A stretch of 64,000 nt of DNA, from assembly GCF_010092425.1 (NCBI RefSeq), contig NZ_CP048030.1, positions 1,116,001-1,180,000 of the forward strand, written 5' to 3'. Below are positions 1 through 9,118 of the stretch, in pieces (positions within the stretch are counted from its first letter, which is position 1; each line of letters begins with the position of its first letter). Made by a program: the position numbers and the translations under genes. The notes beneath the pieces are model-generated. The model saw only the letters and a program-made list of their open reading frames with translations, was not told the DNA's origin and did not search any database. This DNA is from Sinimarinibacterium sp. NLF-5-8 (GTDB taxonomy: Bacteria; Pseudomonadota; Gammaproteobacteria; Nevskiales; Nevskiaceae).

Positions 1-306
1 CACCGTGCGGCCATTCCCCGTAACCTTGATGGCACAAGGCATGGCGCTGGCACTGCTCACGTCCACCGCAAAGCGGCCTGCGTTGTCTGAACTGCCACTG
101 ACCTGGGAGCCGTCAGCACATTTGACGGTGACTGCACCGCCTCTGATGGGTGCACCCACCGCAGCGACACCCTGGATATTGCCCTGTGGCGCAGGGCCGA
201 TGTTGTTGTCGCTGCCACCACCGCATGCGCTCAGCGCCAGTCCGGCAGCCAACGCAGTCAACCTGAAGGCTGCAGGCGCGTATTTGGAAAACATTGTTGA
301 ACGCAT
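1..306 (-). CDS. Putative lipoprotein, 5' part only (runs off window)
   Basis: Reading leftward from an ATG at 306, the first 102 codons are present and the rest lies outside the window. A strong GGAGG ribosome site sits about 5 bases before the start. The N-terminus has a basic and hydrophobic signal sequence ending in LSAC-GGGS, a classic lipobox, so the mature protein should be a lipid-anchored envelope protein. After a low-complexity linker, the segment with GAPIRGGAVTVKC and GRFAVDV resembles the repeated carboxypeptidase-regulatory/Ig-like folds of surface lipoproteins. That fold call is an inference from a short fragment. The function is unknown. Confidence 0.75.
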   Translation of the reverse strand, partial: MRSTMFSKYAPAAFRLTALAAGLALSACGGGSDNNIGPAPQGNIQGVAAVGAPIRGGAVTVKCADGSQVSGSSDNAGRFAVDVSSASAMPCAIKVTGNGRTV

Positions 307-568
307 GAAACTCCTCCGATGCAAATCGTAATCACAACTCATTTACGGTTAAAACCGTGGCAGATTGTAGGCCAATCCGAAGTCGTTATAAAAGTACCGT
401 ATATCAGTGTGTTAAACATCTTCATCAGCCGCAACATGACGTCAGATGACGTTACCCAACCCGAATTGGGATGAGTTTTACGCCAGAACCCGCCTGCGCC
501 GTGGGATAATCCCGCCAACTACTGCGCGCAACCGCTCGCGCACCGTTTTGGGGTGAGTTTTTATCTTT
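307..568. promoter_or_regulatory. Divergent intergenic region with a 14-bp palindrome
   Basis: This 262-base gap separates the leftward lipoprotein gene from rightward mfd and should hold both promoters. A perfect palindrome, ACGGTTAAAACCGT, lies at 345-358, about 40 bases upstream of the lipoprotein start, and could be an operator. A second short inverted repeat (CCCAA...TTGGG) lies near 456-471. No convincing sigma70 box pair was identified for mfd. No small gene is evident. Confidence 0.4.
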
Positions 569-3500
569 ATGTCTGTTGATTCTGTCGATCTGCCGGTGAC
601 TGCACCGGCCTGCCCTGCCTTTGATGCCGCAAACGCGGCACAACACCATTCCGGACTGACGCTGATACTGGTTGCCAGCGAACAAATGGCATACCGGCTG
701 GCCGATGAAATCCGCTTCTTTTTGCCGCCGGATGTGCCGCTGACGCACCTGCCTAACACCGAGGTGCTGCCCTACGATCCGCTGTCACCGCACCAGGAAG
801 TGCTCTCGGAGCGCATCCGCGCCTTGCACCAACTGCCGCAAATGGCGCGCGGGGTGCTGCTGACCACGGTCGATCAACTGCTGCTGCGGCTGCCGCCCAA
901 GCAATGGCTCGACAGCCGCGCGTTTGAGCTGCAAGTGGGGCAAACCCTTGACCCCCTCGCCTTTCGCGCGCGCTTGATTGCCGCCGGTTACAACGCCGTA
1001 TCCGAGGTGCAAACGCAAGGCGAGTTTGCCGTGCGCGGTGCGCTGATTGATCTGTTTCCGATGGGTTCTGAAAGCGCCTACCGGATTGATTTGTTTGATG
1101 ATGACATCGACAGCATCCGCACCTTTGACCCCGAAACCCAGCGCAGCACCGACAAGGTAGCGCAGATTCGCCTGCTGCCCGCGCGCGAGTTTCCGCTGGA
1201 CAAGGACGGCATTGACACGTTCCGCCGCCGTTACCGTGAGTATTTCCCCGGCGACCCCGCGCGCTCGCGCATTTATACCGAGGTCAGCAAGGGCATCATG
1301 CCCGGCGGCATCGAGGCGTGGCTGCCGCTGTTTTTCAGCCAAACCGCGCACCTGGGCGATTACCTGCCGGCGAATACGCAAGTGCTGGCGCTGGATGACG
1401 TCACGCGCGCGCTGGACAACGCCTGGCAGCATATTCAAGAGCGCCACACCCGCTACAGCGGCGATCTTCAGCGACCTTTGATGCTGCCGCAGGATGCGTT
1501 TTTCAGCGTTGATGCCGCGCGCGCGGCGCTGCGGTTTACGCCGCAACCACTGCCCGGTGTGCCACTGCGCGCGCTGGGGCAAGGCGAGGCCGAAATCAAA
1601 GCCGAACTGGCCGCCAGCGACAGCCGCCGCACCTTGTTTGTGGCCGAATCCGCAGGCCGCCGTGAGGCGCTGCTGGGCTGGCTCAAAAACCAGGGCATTG
1701 GCGCGCGCGCGGTGGATAGCTTTGCTGCGTTTGTGGCCGATAACAAACGCTTTGGCATCACCTTGGGGCCGATTCACCACGGCTTTGCGCTGGATGCTGA
1801 AAACCTGCAATGGATCAGCGAAGCGCAGGTGTTTGGTCAGCGCGTGCAAACCCAATACGCCCCGCGCCGCCGCAACAAAATCCGCGACCCTGAAACAGTA
1901 TTACGCGATTTATCCTCGCTGACGCTGGGCGCGCCGGTGGTGCATGTGGAACACGGCGTCGGCCGCTATATGGGCTTGCAACGGCTGGATGCGGGTGGCG
2001 TGGCGGCGGAATATCTGGTGCTGGAATACGCCAAGCAAGACAAAATCTATGTGCCGGTGGCCTCGCTTAATCTGATTCACCGCTACACCGGCGGCGAGGC
2101 CGAAACCGCGCCGCTGCACAACCTAGGCTCCGATCGCTGGAGCAAGGCGCAAGCCAAGGCGCGCGAACAAGCGCATGACGTCGCCGCCGAGCTGCTGCAA
2201 ATCCAGGCGCGACGGATGGCACGCCACGGCACCGCCCTGAACATTGACGCCGACGATTACGCGCGCTTTGCCGCCGGTTTTCCGTTTGAGCCAACCCCCG
2301 ATCAGCAAACCGCGATTGATGCGGTGCTGGCCGATCTGGCCGCCGAGCGCCCCATGGATCGGGTGGTTTGCGGCGATGTGGGCTTTGGCAAAACCGAGGT
2401 TGCGCTGCGCGCGGCGTTTGTCACCGCGCGCGCGGGTTTGCAGGTTTGCGTGCTGGCACCCACCACGCTGTTGGTGGAGCAACACGCCAAAAACTTTGCG
2501 GATCGCTTTGCCAGTTTCCCGCTGCGGGTGGCGGCGCTGTCGCGGATGCGCAGCAAAAAAGAGCAAACCGAGATTCTTCAACAACTGGCGGATGGTCGCT
2601 TGGATGTGGTCATCGGCACCCATCGCCTGCTGCAAGAAGATGTGCAGTTCAAAAACCTGGGGCTGGTCATCGTTGACGAGGAACACCGCTTTGGCGTGCG
2701 CCACAAAGAACGGCTGAAAAACCTGCGCGCCGAGGTGGACTTGCTCACCCTCACCGCCACGCCGATTCCGCGCACGCTCAACATGGGGCTGGCCGGTTTG
2801 CGCGAACTGTCGATCATCGCCACACCGCCGCCATCGCGGCTGGCGATCAAAACCCAGGTCAGCGAATGGAACAATGTGCTGGTGCAAGAAGCCTGCCTGC
2901 GCGAGCTGCGGCGTGGCGGGCAGGTGTACATCCTGCACAACGAGGTCAAGGACATCGAACACTTCGCGCGCAATATCGCGGCATTGGTACCTGAGGCCAG
3001 CGTGCGCTTTGCCCACGGCCAGATGCGCGAGCGTGAGCTGGAACAGGTGATGCTGGATTTCTATCACCAGCGCTTCAACGTGCTGGTGTGCACCACCATC
3101 ATCGAATCCGGCATCGACGTGCCCAGCGCCAACACCATTTTGATTGACCGCGCCGATCAACTCGGGCTGGCGCAGTTGCACCAATTGCGCGGGCGCGTGG
3201 GTCGCAGCCATCAGCGCGGCTACGCTTACTTGCTGGTGCCCAGCCGCACCGCGCTCGGCGCGGATGCGCAAAAGCGCCTGGATGCGATTGAAACCCTGGG
3301 CGATTTAGGCTCCGGCTTTACCCTGGCCACTCACGATCTGGAAATCCGTGGCGCTGGCGAGTTGCTCGGCGCCGAGCAATCCGGGCAAATCAGCGAAGTG
3401 GGTTTCACGATGTACGCCGAACTGCTGGCGCGCGCGGTCAAGGCGATCAAAACTGGCAAATTGGACGACGCCCCGTTTGGACAAACGCCTTGCGAGATCG

Positions 3501-3940
3501 ACCTGGGCGCGGGCAGCCTGATTCCCGACGACTACATCCCCGACGTACACACCCGGCTCACCTTGTACAAGCGCATCAGCGAAGCTGCGAGCGAGGCCGA
3601 ACTGCGTGAGCTAAAAGTGGAGATGATCGACCGCTTTGGCCTGCTGCCCCCGGCCGCCGAGCGCCTGTTTGAAGCCGCCGAACTGCGCGCGCTGGCACAG
3701 GCCATGGGCATTGAAAAAGTGCGCGCCAGCAGCAGCAGCATCACCCTGGAGTTTGGTAAACAGCCGGATATTGACCCAACCAAACTGTTCAAGCTGATTC
3801 AAGGCCAGCCCAAAAACTACAAACTGGAAGGTCAGGCGCGCCTGCACTGGCGCGGCGATTTTGAAGCCGTTGAAACGCGCGCGCCCCAAGCGCAAACGCT
3901 GCTCGCTACACTTCGCAACCCACCTCAAAAGGCCGCCTAG
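569..3940 (+). CDS. mfd: Transcription-repair coupling factor Mfd
   Basis: The 1123-residue product matches the full length of Mfd, the ATP-driven translocase that pushes stalled RNA polymerase off DNA and recruits UvrA to the lesion. The UvrB-like N-terminal module is followed by the RNA-polymerase-interacting region (around VVHVEHGVGRY), then the RecG-like motor with Walker A GDVGFGKTEV near residue 602, DEEHRFG near 703, TATPIPRTL, and QLRGRVGRS. The C-terminal autoinhibitory domain is present (PCEIDLGAGSLIPDDYI onward). The ATG at 569 follows a GGGGTGAG stretch. It is probably co-transcribed with the CsiV-like gene 3 bases downstream. Confidence 0.97.
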   Translation: MSVDSVDLPVTAPACPAFDAANAAQHHSGLTLILVASEQMAYRLADEIRFFLPPDVPLTHLPNTEVLPYDPLSPHQEVLSERIRALHQLPQMARGVLLTTVDQLLLRLPPKQWLDSRAFELQVGQTLDPLAFRARLIAAGYNAVSEVQTQGEFAVRGALIDLFPMGSESAYRIDLFDDDIDSIRTFDPETQRSTDKVAQIRLLPAREFPLDKDGIDTFRRRYREYFPGDPARSRIYTEVSKGIMPGGIEAWLPLFFSQTAHLGDYLPANTQVLALDDVTRALDNAWQHIQERHTRYSGDLQRPLMLPQDAFFSVDAARAALRFTPQPLPGVPLRALGQGEAEIKAELAASDSRRTLFVAESAGRREALLGWLKNQGIGARAVDSFAAFVADNKRFGITLGPIHHGFALDAENLQWISEAQVFGQRVQTQYAPRRRNKIRDPETVLRDLSSLTLGAPVVHVEHGVGRYMGLQRLDAGGVAAEYLVLEYAKQDKIYVPVASLNLIHRYTGGEAETAPLHNLGSDRWSKAQAKAREQAHDVAAELLQIQARRMARHGTALNIDADDYARFAAGFPFEPTPDQQTAIDAVLADLAAERPMDRVVCGDVGFGKTEVALRAAFVTARAGLQVCVLAPTTLLVEQHAKNFADRFASFPLRVAALSRMRSKKEQTEILQQLADGRLDVVIGTHRLLQEDVQFKNLGLVIVDEEHRFGVRHKERLKNLRAEVDLLTLTATPIPRTLNMGLAGLRELSIIATPPPSRLAIKTQVSEWNNVLVQEACLRELRRGGQVYILHNEVKDIEHFARNIAALVPEASVRFAHGQMRERELEQVMLDFYHQRFNVLVCTTIIESGIDVPSANTILIDRADQLGLAQLHQLRGRVGRSHQRGYAYLLVPSRTALGADAQKRLDAIETLGDLGSGFTLATHDLEIRGAGELLGAEQSGQISEVGFTMYAELLARAVKAIKTGKLDDAPFGQTPCEIDLGAGSLIPDDYIPDVHTRLTLYKRISEAASEAELRELKVEMIDRFGLLPPAAERLFEAAELRALAQAMGIEKVRASSSSITLEFGKQPDIDPTKLFKLIQGQPKNYKLEGQARLHWRGDFEAVETRAPQAQTLLATLRNPPQKAA

Positions 3941-3943
3941 CCC

Positions 3944-4522
3944 ATGCGTGTTTTCACCCTTGCCCAAACGCTCGCCCTGCTGATCGGCCTGGGCGCGCTG
4001 CCCGCCTGGGCGCAAACCTATCGTGTCGATGCGCTGATCTTCATGGACTTGCGCCCCACCAGCGAAGTCAGCAGCCCGGTACGCCTGCCGCCCGATGGCA
4101 TCGCCCTGGACGACAGCAACCGCCTTGCCGCCAACGGCATCCAGATGCTGCCGGAAGCCGAATTTGCGCTGGAATCGCAATGGGCCAAACTGCGCGGATC
4201 GGCCCGGTTTCGTCCCTTGCTACGCCTCAGCTGGCTGCAAAAAGACCCGCCCGCCGACAACGGCCCCGCGCTGCAGATTCAATCCGGCGAGGCGTTGACA
4301 CTGGACGATGGCAGCCCCATCAGCCCCGTCAGCGGCACCCTGCGCCTGCTGATGGGGCGCTTTTTGCACCTCGATGCCGATCTGCGCTACACCACCCCGA
4401 GCGAAACCGGGCTGCGCCAATATCGCCTGCACGAAAAACGCAAAATGCTGCAAAACGAACTGCATCATCTGGACAGCGCCAAACTCGCCGTGCTTGCGCG
4501 CATCCAGCAGGTTGCGCCCTGA
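3944..4522 (+). CDS. CsiV-like periplasmic protein
   Basis: This 192-residue secreted protein has a clear signal peptide (TLALLIGLGALPAWA, cleavage before QTYRVD). The start YRVDALIFMDL and the later pattern of a loaded-pairs fold fit the CsiV family, which in Pseudomonas-type genomes lies directly after mfd; CsiV has been linked to peptidoglycan binding. Only 3 bases separate it from the mfd stop codon, so the two should share a transcript. It is somewhat shorter than CsiV proteins I know of. The family call rests on position plus weak sequence resemblance, and the function is inferred. Confidence 0.6.
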   Translation: MRVFTLAQTLALLIGLGALPAWAQTYRVDALIFMDLRPTSEVSSPVRLPPDGIALDDSNRLAANGIQMLPEAEFALESQWAKLRGSARFRPLLRLSWLQKDPPADNGPALQIQSGEALTLDDGSPISPVSGTLRLLMGRFLHLDADLRYTTPSETGLRQYRLHEKRKMLQNELHHLDSAKLAVLARIQQVAP

Positions 4523-4577
4523 TCTCCACCGTGGCACGCCCTGTCGCCACCACCGCTTCAACCCGAGAGCCTGAAAC

Positions 4578-5120
4578 ATGAACAAAGGATTTCTTCCCTG
4601 CCTTTTGACCAGCGCCGTCGCCGCCGCACTGGCCGCCTGCGCACAGCAACCCTTGCCGCCGCCTGCCGCCGCCGACCTGCCCAACGCCGCCCCCAGCACC
4701 GCGTGCAGCACCACCCGCATCGGCAAGGCGCCTCTCCTGCGCCTGCCGGAAACGCGGCATGACAAAGCCGAAGAAGGCGCCTTTGCACAAAAGATCAAAC
4801 TCAACAAATCCCTGACCCGCGCAGGGGCATGGATGGATGCCGGGGGTCAGTGGTCGATCCTGCATCTGAGCCTCCAATCGGTGGGTGCCCGCTCTCTGGC
4901 GGTGCAACTCGATGAGCTTCAGCTCCCCAGGCAAGCCGAAGTATTCTGGTGCTCTGCCGATGGGGTTCAGCGCAAAGGCCCTTACCGCAAAATCTCCAGC
5001 GGCGAACTGCAAACCTCGGTGATCAAGGGCAACCAGGCCTACCTGGAGCTGTGGATCCCCAGCGTTTACAAATCAACGATCAAAGGCCGTCTGCAAAGTG
5101 CCGAAGGCGGATACCAGTAA
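4578..5120 (+). CDS. Hypothetical lipoprotein, 180 aa
   Basis: The product begins MNKGFLPCLLTSAVAAALAAC-AQQ, a lipoprotein signal with the acylated cysteine at residue 21. A Pro/Ala-rich linker precedes a globular domain with no motif I recognise. The stop codon lies 4 bases before the ATG of the alpha/beta hydrolase gene, so the two are likely co-transcribed and perhaps act together at the outer membrane. Function unknown. Confidence 0.7.
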   Translation: MNKGFLPCLLTSAVAAALAACAQQPLPPPAAADLPNAAPSTACSTTRIGKAPLLRLPETRHDKAEEGAFAQKIKLNKSLTRAGAWMDAGGQWSILHLSLQSVGARSLAVQLDELQLPRQAEVFWCSADGVQRKGPYRKISSGELQTSVIKGNQAYLELWIPSVYKSTIKGRLQSAEGGYQ

Positions 5121-5124
5121 CACC

Positions 5125-5832
5125 ATGAAGACCCTGCCCATCAAACGCCCCTCTGCGCGCCTGCTGCTGCTGGAAGCGCGCGCCGGTCTGGAAACCGCTC
5201 AACTGGCACTGACCCATCGCGCGCTGGTCAGGCAACTGCCGCGCGGTGACGGTCACGCCGTCATGGTGCTGCCCGGATTCGGTGCCACCGACACGCCCAC
5301 CCTGCCGCTGCGCCGCATCCTGCAAGCCCTGGGCTATCAGGTTTACGGCTGGGATCAAGGCCGCAACCTCGGCATGCGGTCGGCACTGCGCGCGGCGCTG
5401 TCGGCGCGCTTGCAAAACCTGTCGGATCGCCACGGCGCCGTCACCCTGATCGGCTGGAGTCTCGGCGGTGTTTTTGCCCGTGAAATGGCGCGCCACGCCC
5501 CCGGACAAGTGCGGCGCGTCATCACCCTCGGCAGCCCCATCAGCGGCGACCCCGACGCCAACAACCTGATGCCGCTGTTCAGCCTGATCAATCGCGGCAA
5601 GGTCAGCAAAACCGACCCCCAGAGCTTTGCCAGACGCATCCCTGCCCCTCCGGTTCCCTGCACCGCCCTCTACAGCAAGACCGATGGCATCGTGGCCTGG
5701 CACTGCTGTCTGGAAGCCGGTCCCGGCAACGTTGAAAACATCCAGGTTCACGGCAGCCACATGGGGCTGATCGTCAACCGTCAGGCCATCACCGTGATTG
5801 CGCAGCGGCTGGCGCAGCCGGTACCGGCGTGA
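5125..5832 (+). CDS. Alpha/beta hydrolase (lipase/esterase-like)
   Basis: This 235-residue protein has an alpha/beta-hydrolase core: strand VMVLPGFGAT, nucleophile elbow TLIGWSLGG (Ser in GxSxG), a putative catalytic Asp in YSKTDGIVAW, and the His in VHGSHMGLI near the C-terminus. The sequence around the elbow (GQVRRVITLGSPISG) resembles small lipases and acyl esterases. An in-frame GTG exists 27 bases upstream at 5098, but the ATG at 5125 sits just after the previous gene's stop and gives a better N-terminus. No signal peptide is visible, so it is probably cytoplasmic. The substrate is unknown. Confidence 0.8.
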   Translation: MKTLPIKRPSARLLLLEARAGLETAQLALTHRALVRQLPRGDGHAVMVLPGFGATDTPTLPLRRILQALGYQVYGWDQGRNLGMRSALRAALSARLQNLSDRHGAVTLIGWSLGGVFAREMARHAPGQVRRVITLGSPISGDPDANNLMPLFSLINRGKVSKTDPQSFARRIPAPPVPCTALYSKTDGIVAWHCCLEAGPGNVENIQVHGSHMGLIVNRQAITVIAQRLAQPVPA

Positions 5833-5941
5833 TCAATGCCGGCTGACGCCCGACAGCAGCCCCACAAAGCACGTTCGCACGCGCAGCCAAACGGGTAAAT
5901 AAGCCTCCCTGCCGCGCCTGCAAGCAATGAGGTGTTGTTAA

Positions 5942-5958
5942 ATTGACACAATGTCAAT
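5942..5958. promoter_or_regulatory. Candidate TetR operator (7-3-7 palindrome)
   Basis: The inverted repeat ATTGACA-CAA-TGTCAAT lies 40 bases upstream of the TetR-family gene that heads the efflux operon. Its half-sites contain TTGACA, the -35 consensus, so a bound repressor could block polymerase directly. This is inferred from symmetry and position only. Confidence 0.5.
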
Positions 5959-5997
5959 ATGCTGCCCTCATTCGTTTTTTTGAGCTTTTGACGGGTC

Positions 5998-6672
5998 ATG
6001 GGCACACATCTTTTACCGCCGCGCCGGCGTGAGGACAAACCGCAGCGGCGCGAGCAAATCATTGATGCAGCAGAGATCGTCTTTCGCCGCAAGGGTTATG
6101 CCGAAACCAATATGGGCGATATTGCCCGGCAGGCCAAAGTGTCCCGTCCGCTGTTGTATGTGCACTTTGACAACAAGCAAACCCTGCATTTTGCAATATG
6201 CGTGCGCGCGCTCGATCTGTTGCGGGAACGCTTTGAAGCGGTGGCCGCGCCGCAGCCGACAGGGCACGCCAAGCTGTATGCGATCGGGCGCGAATATGTG
6301 GCCTTTGCCCATCAGCGGCCCGCGTATTTTTCGGCGCTGTCGCATCTGGAATCACATCAGCAAACCGAACTGCCGACCGAAGGCGTGGAACGTGAAATGC
6401 TCAATGCTGGCAAAGCCGTGCATGCGGTGACCATTGCCGCAATCGAACAAGGACAGCAGGACGGCAGCGTGCGCAGCGATCTGGGAGAGCCGGTGATGGC
6501 GGCACTGAGCCTGTGGAGTTTTTGCCACGGCATGATCCAGGTAGCCACGAGCAAACCGATGGTGCTGGCAAACATGGGCGTCTCACCCGAACAGTTCACC
6601 GAAGCCTCACTGAAAATGGCGCTGCGCGGACTGGCACCCGGTGCCGGACCCCACGCCGGAGCCGGACGATGA
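5998..6672 (+). CDS. TetR-family transcriptional regulator of an RND efflux operon
   Basis: The 224-residue product has the TetR DNA-binding domain at its N-terminus (residues about 15-65): QIIDAAEIVFRRKGY, then NMGDIARQAKVSRPLLYVHF, which is the helix-turn-helix plus the YxHF tail. The C-terminal ligand-binding domain is of ordinary length. The stop codon overlaps the ATG of the outer-membrane factor gene (ATGA at 6669-6672). The regulator is therefore the first gene of the efflux operon and probably represses itself and the pump through the palindrome at 5942-5958. Confidence 0.9.
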   Translation: MGTHLLPPRRREDKPQRREQIIDAAEIVFRRKGYAETNMGDIARQAKVSRPLLYVHFDNKQTLHFAICVRALDLLRERFEAVAAPQPTGHAKLYAIGREYVAFAHQRPAYFSALSHLESHQQTELPTEGVEREMLNAGKAVHAVTIAAIEQGQQDGSVRSDLGEPVMAALSLWSFCHGMIQVATSKPMVLANMGVSPEQFTEASLKMALRGLAPGAGPHAGAGR

Positions 6673-8051
6673 CGCGCGCGCGGCGGCTGTGCCTGGCGCT
6701 GTGCGTGCTGCTCGCGCCGCTGGCGGCGCGCGCGCAAACCGATGCGGTGCTCGACGACTACATCCGCCAAGCCCTGAGCCAAAACGCCACGCTGCGCGCG
6801 CGCCATCATGCCGTGGACGCCGCATGGGCAGATGCACAGGCGGCGCGCGCGCGGCGGCTGCCGGAGCTGAGCCTCAACGCGCGCTACAGCCGTGCCGACG
6901 GCGGACGCACCATTGATTTTCCCGCTGGCGATTTATTGAACGGCGTCTACACCACACTCAATCAGTTCTTGCTGGAACGCGGCCAGCCGCCGCAATTCCC
7001 GCAGATTGAAAACCAGTCGATCACCCTGCTGCGCAACCGTGAGCAGGAAACCAAGCTCAGCATCACCGCACCGCTGTTTGCGCCTGCGCTGTGGGCCGAT
7101 GCCGCCGCGCACGATGCCCTGTGGCAAGGCAGCCTCGCCGGACGGCAGGCTTACCAGAATGTGCTGACGCGCGAAATCAAACGCGCCTATTACGGCGCCG
7201 CCCAGGCGCGCGCGCTGGTCGAAATCCTGCAAACCAGCGAACGCCTGCTCGCAGAAAACGTGCGCGTATCCCAGGCGCTGGTAGACGCGGGCAAAGCCAC
7301 GCGCGATCGCGTGCTGCGTGCCGAAGCCGAAAAACTCAGCATCACCCAAAAGCTCGACGCCGCGCGCACCCAGGCCCAACAAGCCCGGCGCATGCTCAAC
7401 TATCTGCGCAACGCCGATCTGGATGCAGCAGTCACCCTGCCCGACGCCGATACCTTGCCGCTGCCGTCTGTTGACGCAACCGTGCACACGCGCCCCGAGC
7501 TGACCCAAATGGAAGCGGGGATCGACGCCCGCCGCGCCGCCAAACGCGCCGCCGATGCCGCGCGCCTGCCCACCGTGGCATTGGTAGCCGATTACGGCGT
7601 TGAAGGCACCGACTACCACTTTGACCGCCATCACGACTTTGCCAGTGCCTCGCTGGTGCTGCGCTGGACGCTGTTCGACGCCGGCAACCGCCGCGCGGCG
7701 CAGCGCAAGGCGCAGGCCGAAATCGAGCAACTGCACGCCGAGCGCGATGATCTGGAACAACGGCTGGCACTGGCCCGGCACAGCGCGCGCGATGAGCTGG
7801 CCACTGCCGTACGCGCGGTCAGCGTGGCCGAGGCACAGCTTGCGGCCAGTGAATCCGGCTTTCACATTGCCGAGCGCAAACGCGCAGCAGCCAGCCTCTC
7901 GCAAATCGAATTTCTGGACGCCGAACGTCTGCTCACCGAAGCGCGCGCCAATCTCGCCATTGCCCGTTGCAGCGCCCTCGACCGCGCCGCCGAACTGGAG
8001 CTGGCCAACGCCACACTCACCGACAAAACGCCCCTGGAAACCCGCCCATGA
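6669..8051 (+). CDS. TolC-family outer-membrane efflux protein
   Basis: This 460-residue protein begins MTRARRLCLALCVLLAPLAARAQ, a signal peptide without a lipobox. It shows the two repeated coiled-coil halves of outer-membrane efflux proteins: helices rich in Ala, Glu and Arg around residues 140-230 and 350-450, including a TREIKRAYYGAAQARAL stretch. It would form the outer-membrane channel of the tripartite pump encoded by the next two genes. The ATG at 6669 is preferred to an upstream in-frame start because it gives the signal peptide and the ATGA overlap with tetR. Confidence 0.9.
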   Translation: MTRARRLCLALCVLLAPLAARAQTDAVLDDYIRQALSQNATLRARHHAVDAAWADAQAARARRLPELSLNARYSRADGGRTIDFPAGDLLNGVYTTLNQFLLERGQPPQFPQIENQSITLLRNREQETKLSITAPLFAPALWADAAAHDALWQGSLAGRQAYQNVLTREIKRAYYGAAQARALVEILQTSERLLAENVRVSQALVDAGKATRDRVLRAEAEKLSITQKLDAARTQAQQARRMLNYLRNADLDAAVTLPDADTLPLPSVDATVHTRPELTQMEAGIDARRAAKRAADAARLPTVALVADYGVEGTDYHFDRHHDFASASLVLRWTLFDAGNRRAAQRKAQAEIEQLHAERDDLEQRLALARHSARDELATAVRAVSVAEAQLAASESGFHIAERKRAAASLSQIEFLDAERLLTEARANLAIARCSALDRAAELELANATLTDKTPLETRP

Positions 8052-9115
8052 ACCCTCGTTTGCTGTTTGCATTGAGCGCAAGCCTGCTGCTGCTTTGGGG
8101 TTGCAAAGCCGCAACCGATGCCAGCGCGCCCGAAACCACCGCCACCCCGCGCGCGGTGCGCGTTGCCGAGGTTGAAACCGGCCCGGCACTGGCGCCGGTG
8201 ATCGCCATCGGCGCAGTGGCGGCGCGCGATGAAGCCCGGCTCGCCTTCAAGGTGGGCGGCGTGGTTCGCAGCATCAGCGTGCGCGCCGGCCAAAGCGTGC
8301 GCGCCGGTCAAGTCCTGGCAACGCTGGAAACCGCCGAAATCGACGCCGCCGTCGCCCAGGCCCAGGCCGCCAACGACAAAGCCCAGCGCGACCTTGCGCG
8401 CGGTAAAACCCTGTTTGCCGAAGACGTTCTCACCCAAGAGCAACTGGATGATCTGGGCACCGCCGCCGAGGTGGCAAAAGCGCAGCTCAGCGCCGCCGCA
8501 TTCAACCGCCAATATGCACAGATCACCGCCCCCGCCGATGGCCGCGTCCTGCGCCGCCTGGCCGAGCCGCGTGAACTGGTGGCGCCCGGACAGCCGATTT
8601 TGCAGCTCAGCCAGCAGGGCGGCGGCTACACCCTCAGGCTCAATCTGCCGGATCGGGATTTCGTCAACGTTGGGCTTGGCGATCCCGCGCAGGTGCAATT
8701 TGATGCCCTGCCCGATCAAACCTTTGCCGCGCGGGTGATCGAGCGTGGCGGCGCCGCCGACCCGCGCACCGGCACCTTTGCCGCAGAACTGCTGCTGGAT
8801 GCCAAAACGGCGCCCTTGTCCAGCGGCCTGATCGGGCGCGCGCGCATCCAGGCCAGCGGCCGCAACAGCGATGCCACGCGCAGTTATGTGCCGCTGATCG
8901 CGCTGGTTGAAGGTGACAGCGATGCGGCGCTGCTGTTCATCCTTGACGCAGACGACCGCGCGCGCGCGCAAAAAGTGGCCGTGGCCTTCATCGACGGCGA
9001 CCGCGCCGCACTGCGCAAAGCCCTGCCCGAAGGCACCCGGATCATCACCGACGGTGCCGCCTATGTGGATGACGGCGCGCAGGTGCGCGTGGTCGATCCG
9101 GCAGCCGGTCGATAA
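8048..9115 (+). CDS. RND efflux periplasmic adaptor, lipoprotein (HlyD/AcrA family)
   Basis: The 355-residue product starts with a lipoprotein signal (LLLLWGC-KAA). The barrel-sandwich half-motif GGVVRSISVRAGQSVRAGQVLATLE is followed by a hairpin and the matching half YAQITAPADGRVLRRLAEPRE, as in AcrA/MexA-type membrane fusion proteins. It should link the inner-membrane pump to the TolC-like channel. Its ATG overlaps the stop of the channel gene, and the pump gene starts 3 bases after its own stop. Confidence 0.92.
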   Translation: MNPRLLFALSASLLLLWGCKAATDASAPETTATPRAVRVAEVETGPALAPVIAIGAVAARDEARLAFKVGGVVRSISVRAGQSVRAGQVLATLETAEIDAAVAQAQAANDKAQRDLARGKTLFAEDVLTQEQLDDLGTAAEVAKAQLSAAAFNRQYAQITAPADGRVLRRLAEPRELVAPGQPILQLSQQGGGYTLRLNLPDRDFVNVGLGDPAQVQFDALPDQTFAARVIERGGAADPRTGTFAAELLLDAKTAPLSSGLIGRARIQASGRNSDATRSYVPLIALVEGDSDAALLFILDADDRARAQKVAVAFIDGDRAALRKALPEGTRIITDGAAYVDDGAQVRVVDPAAGR

Positions 9116-9118
9116 GCC

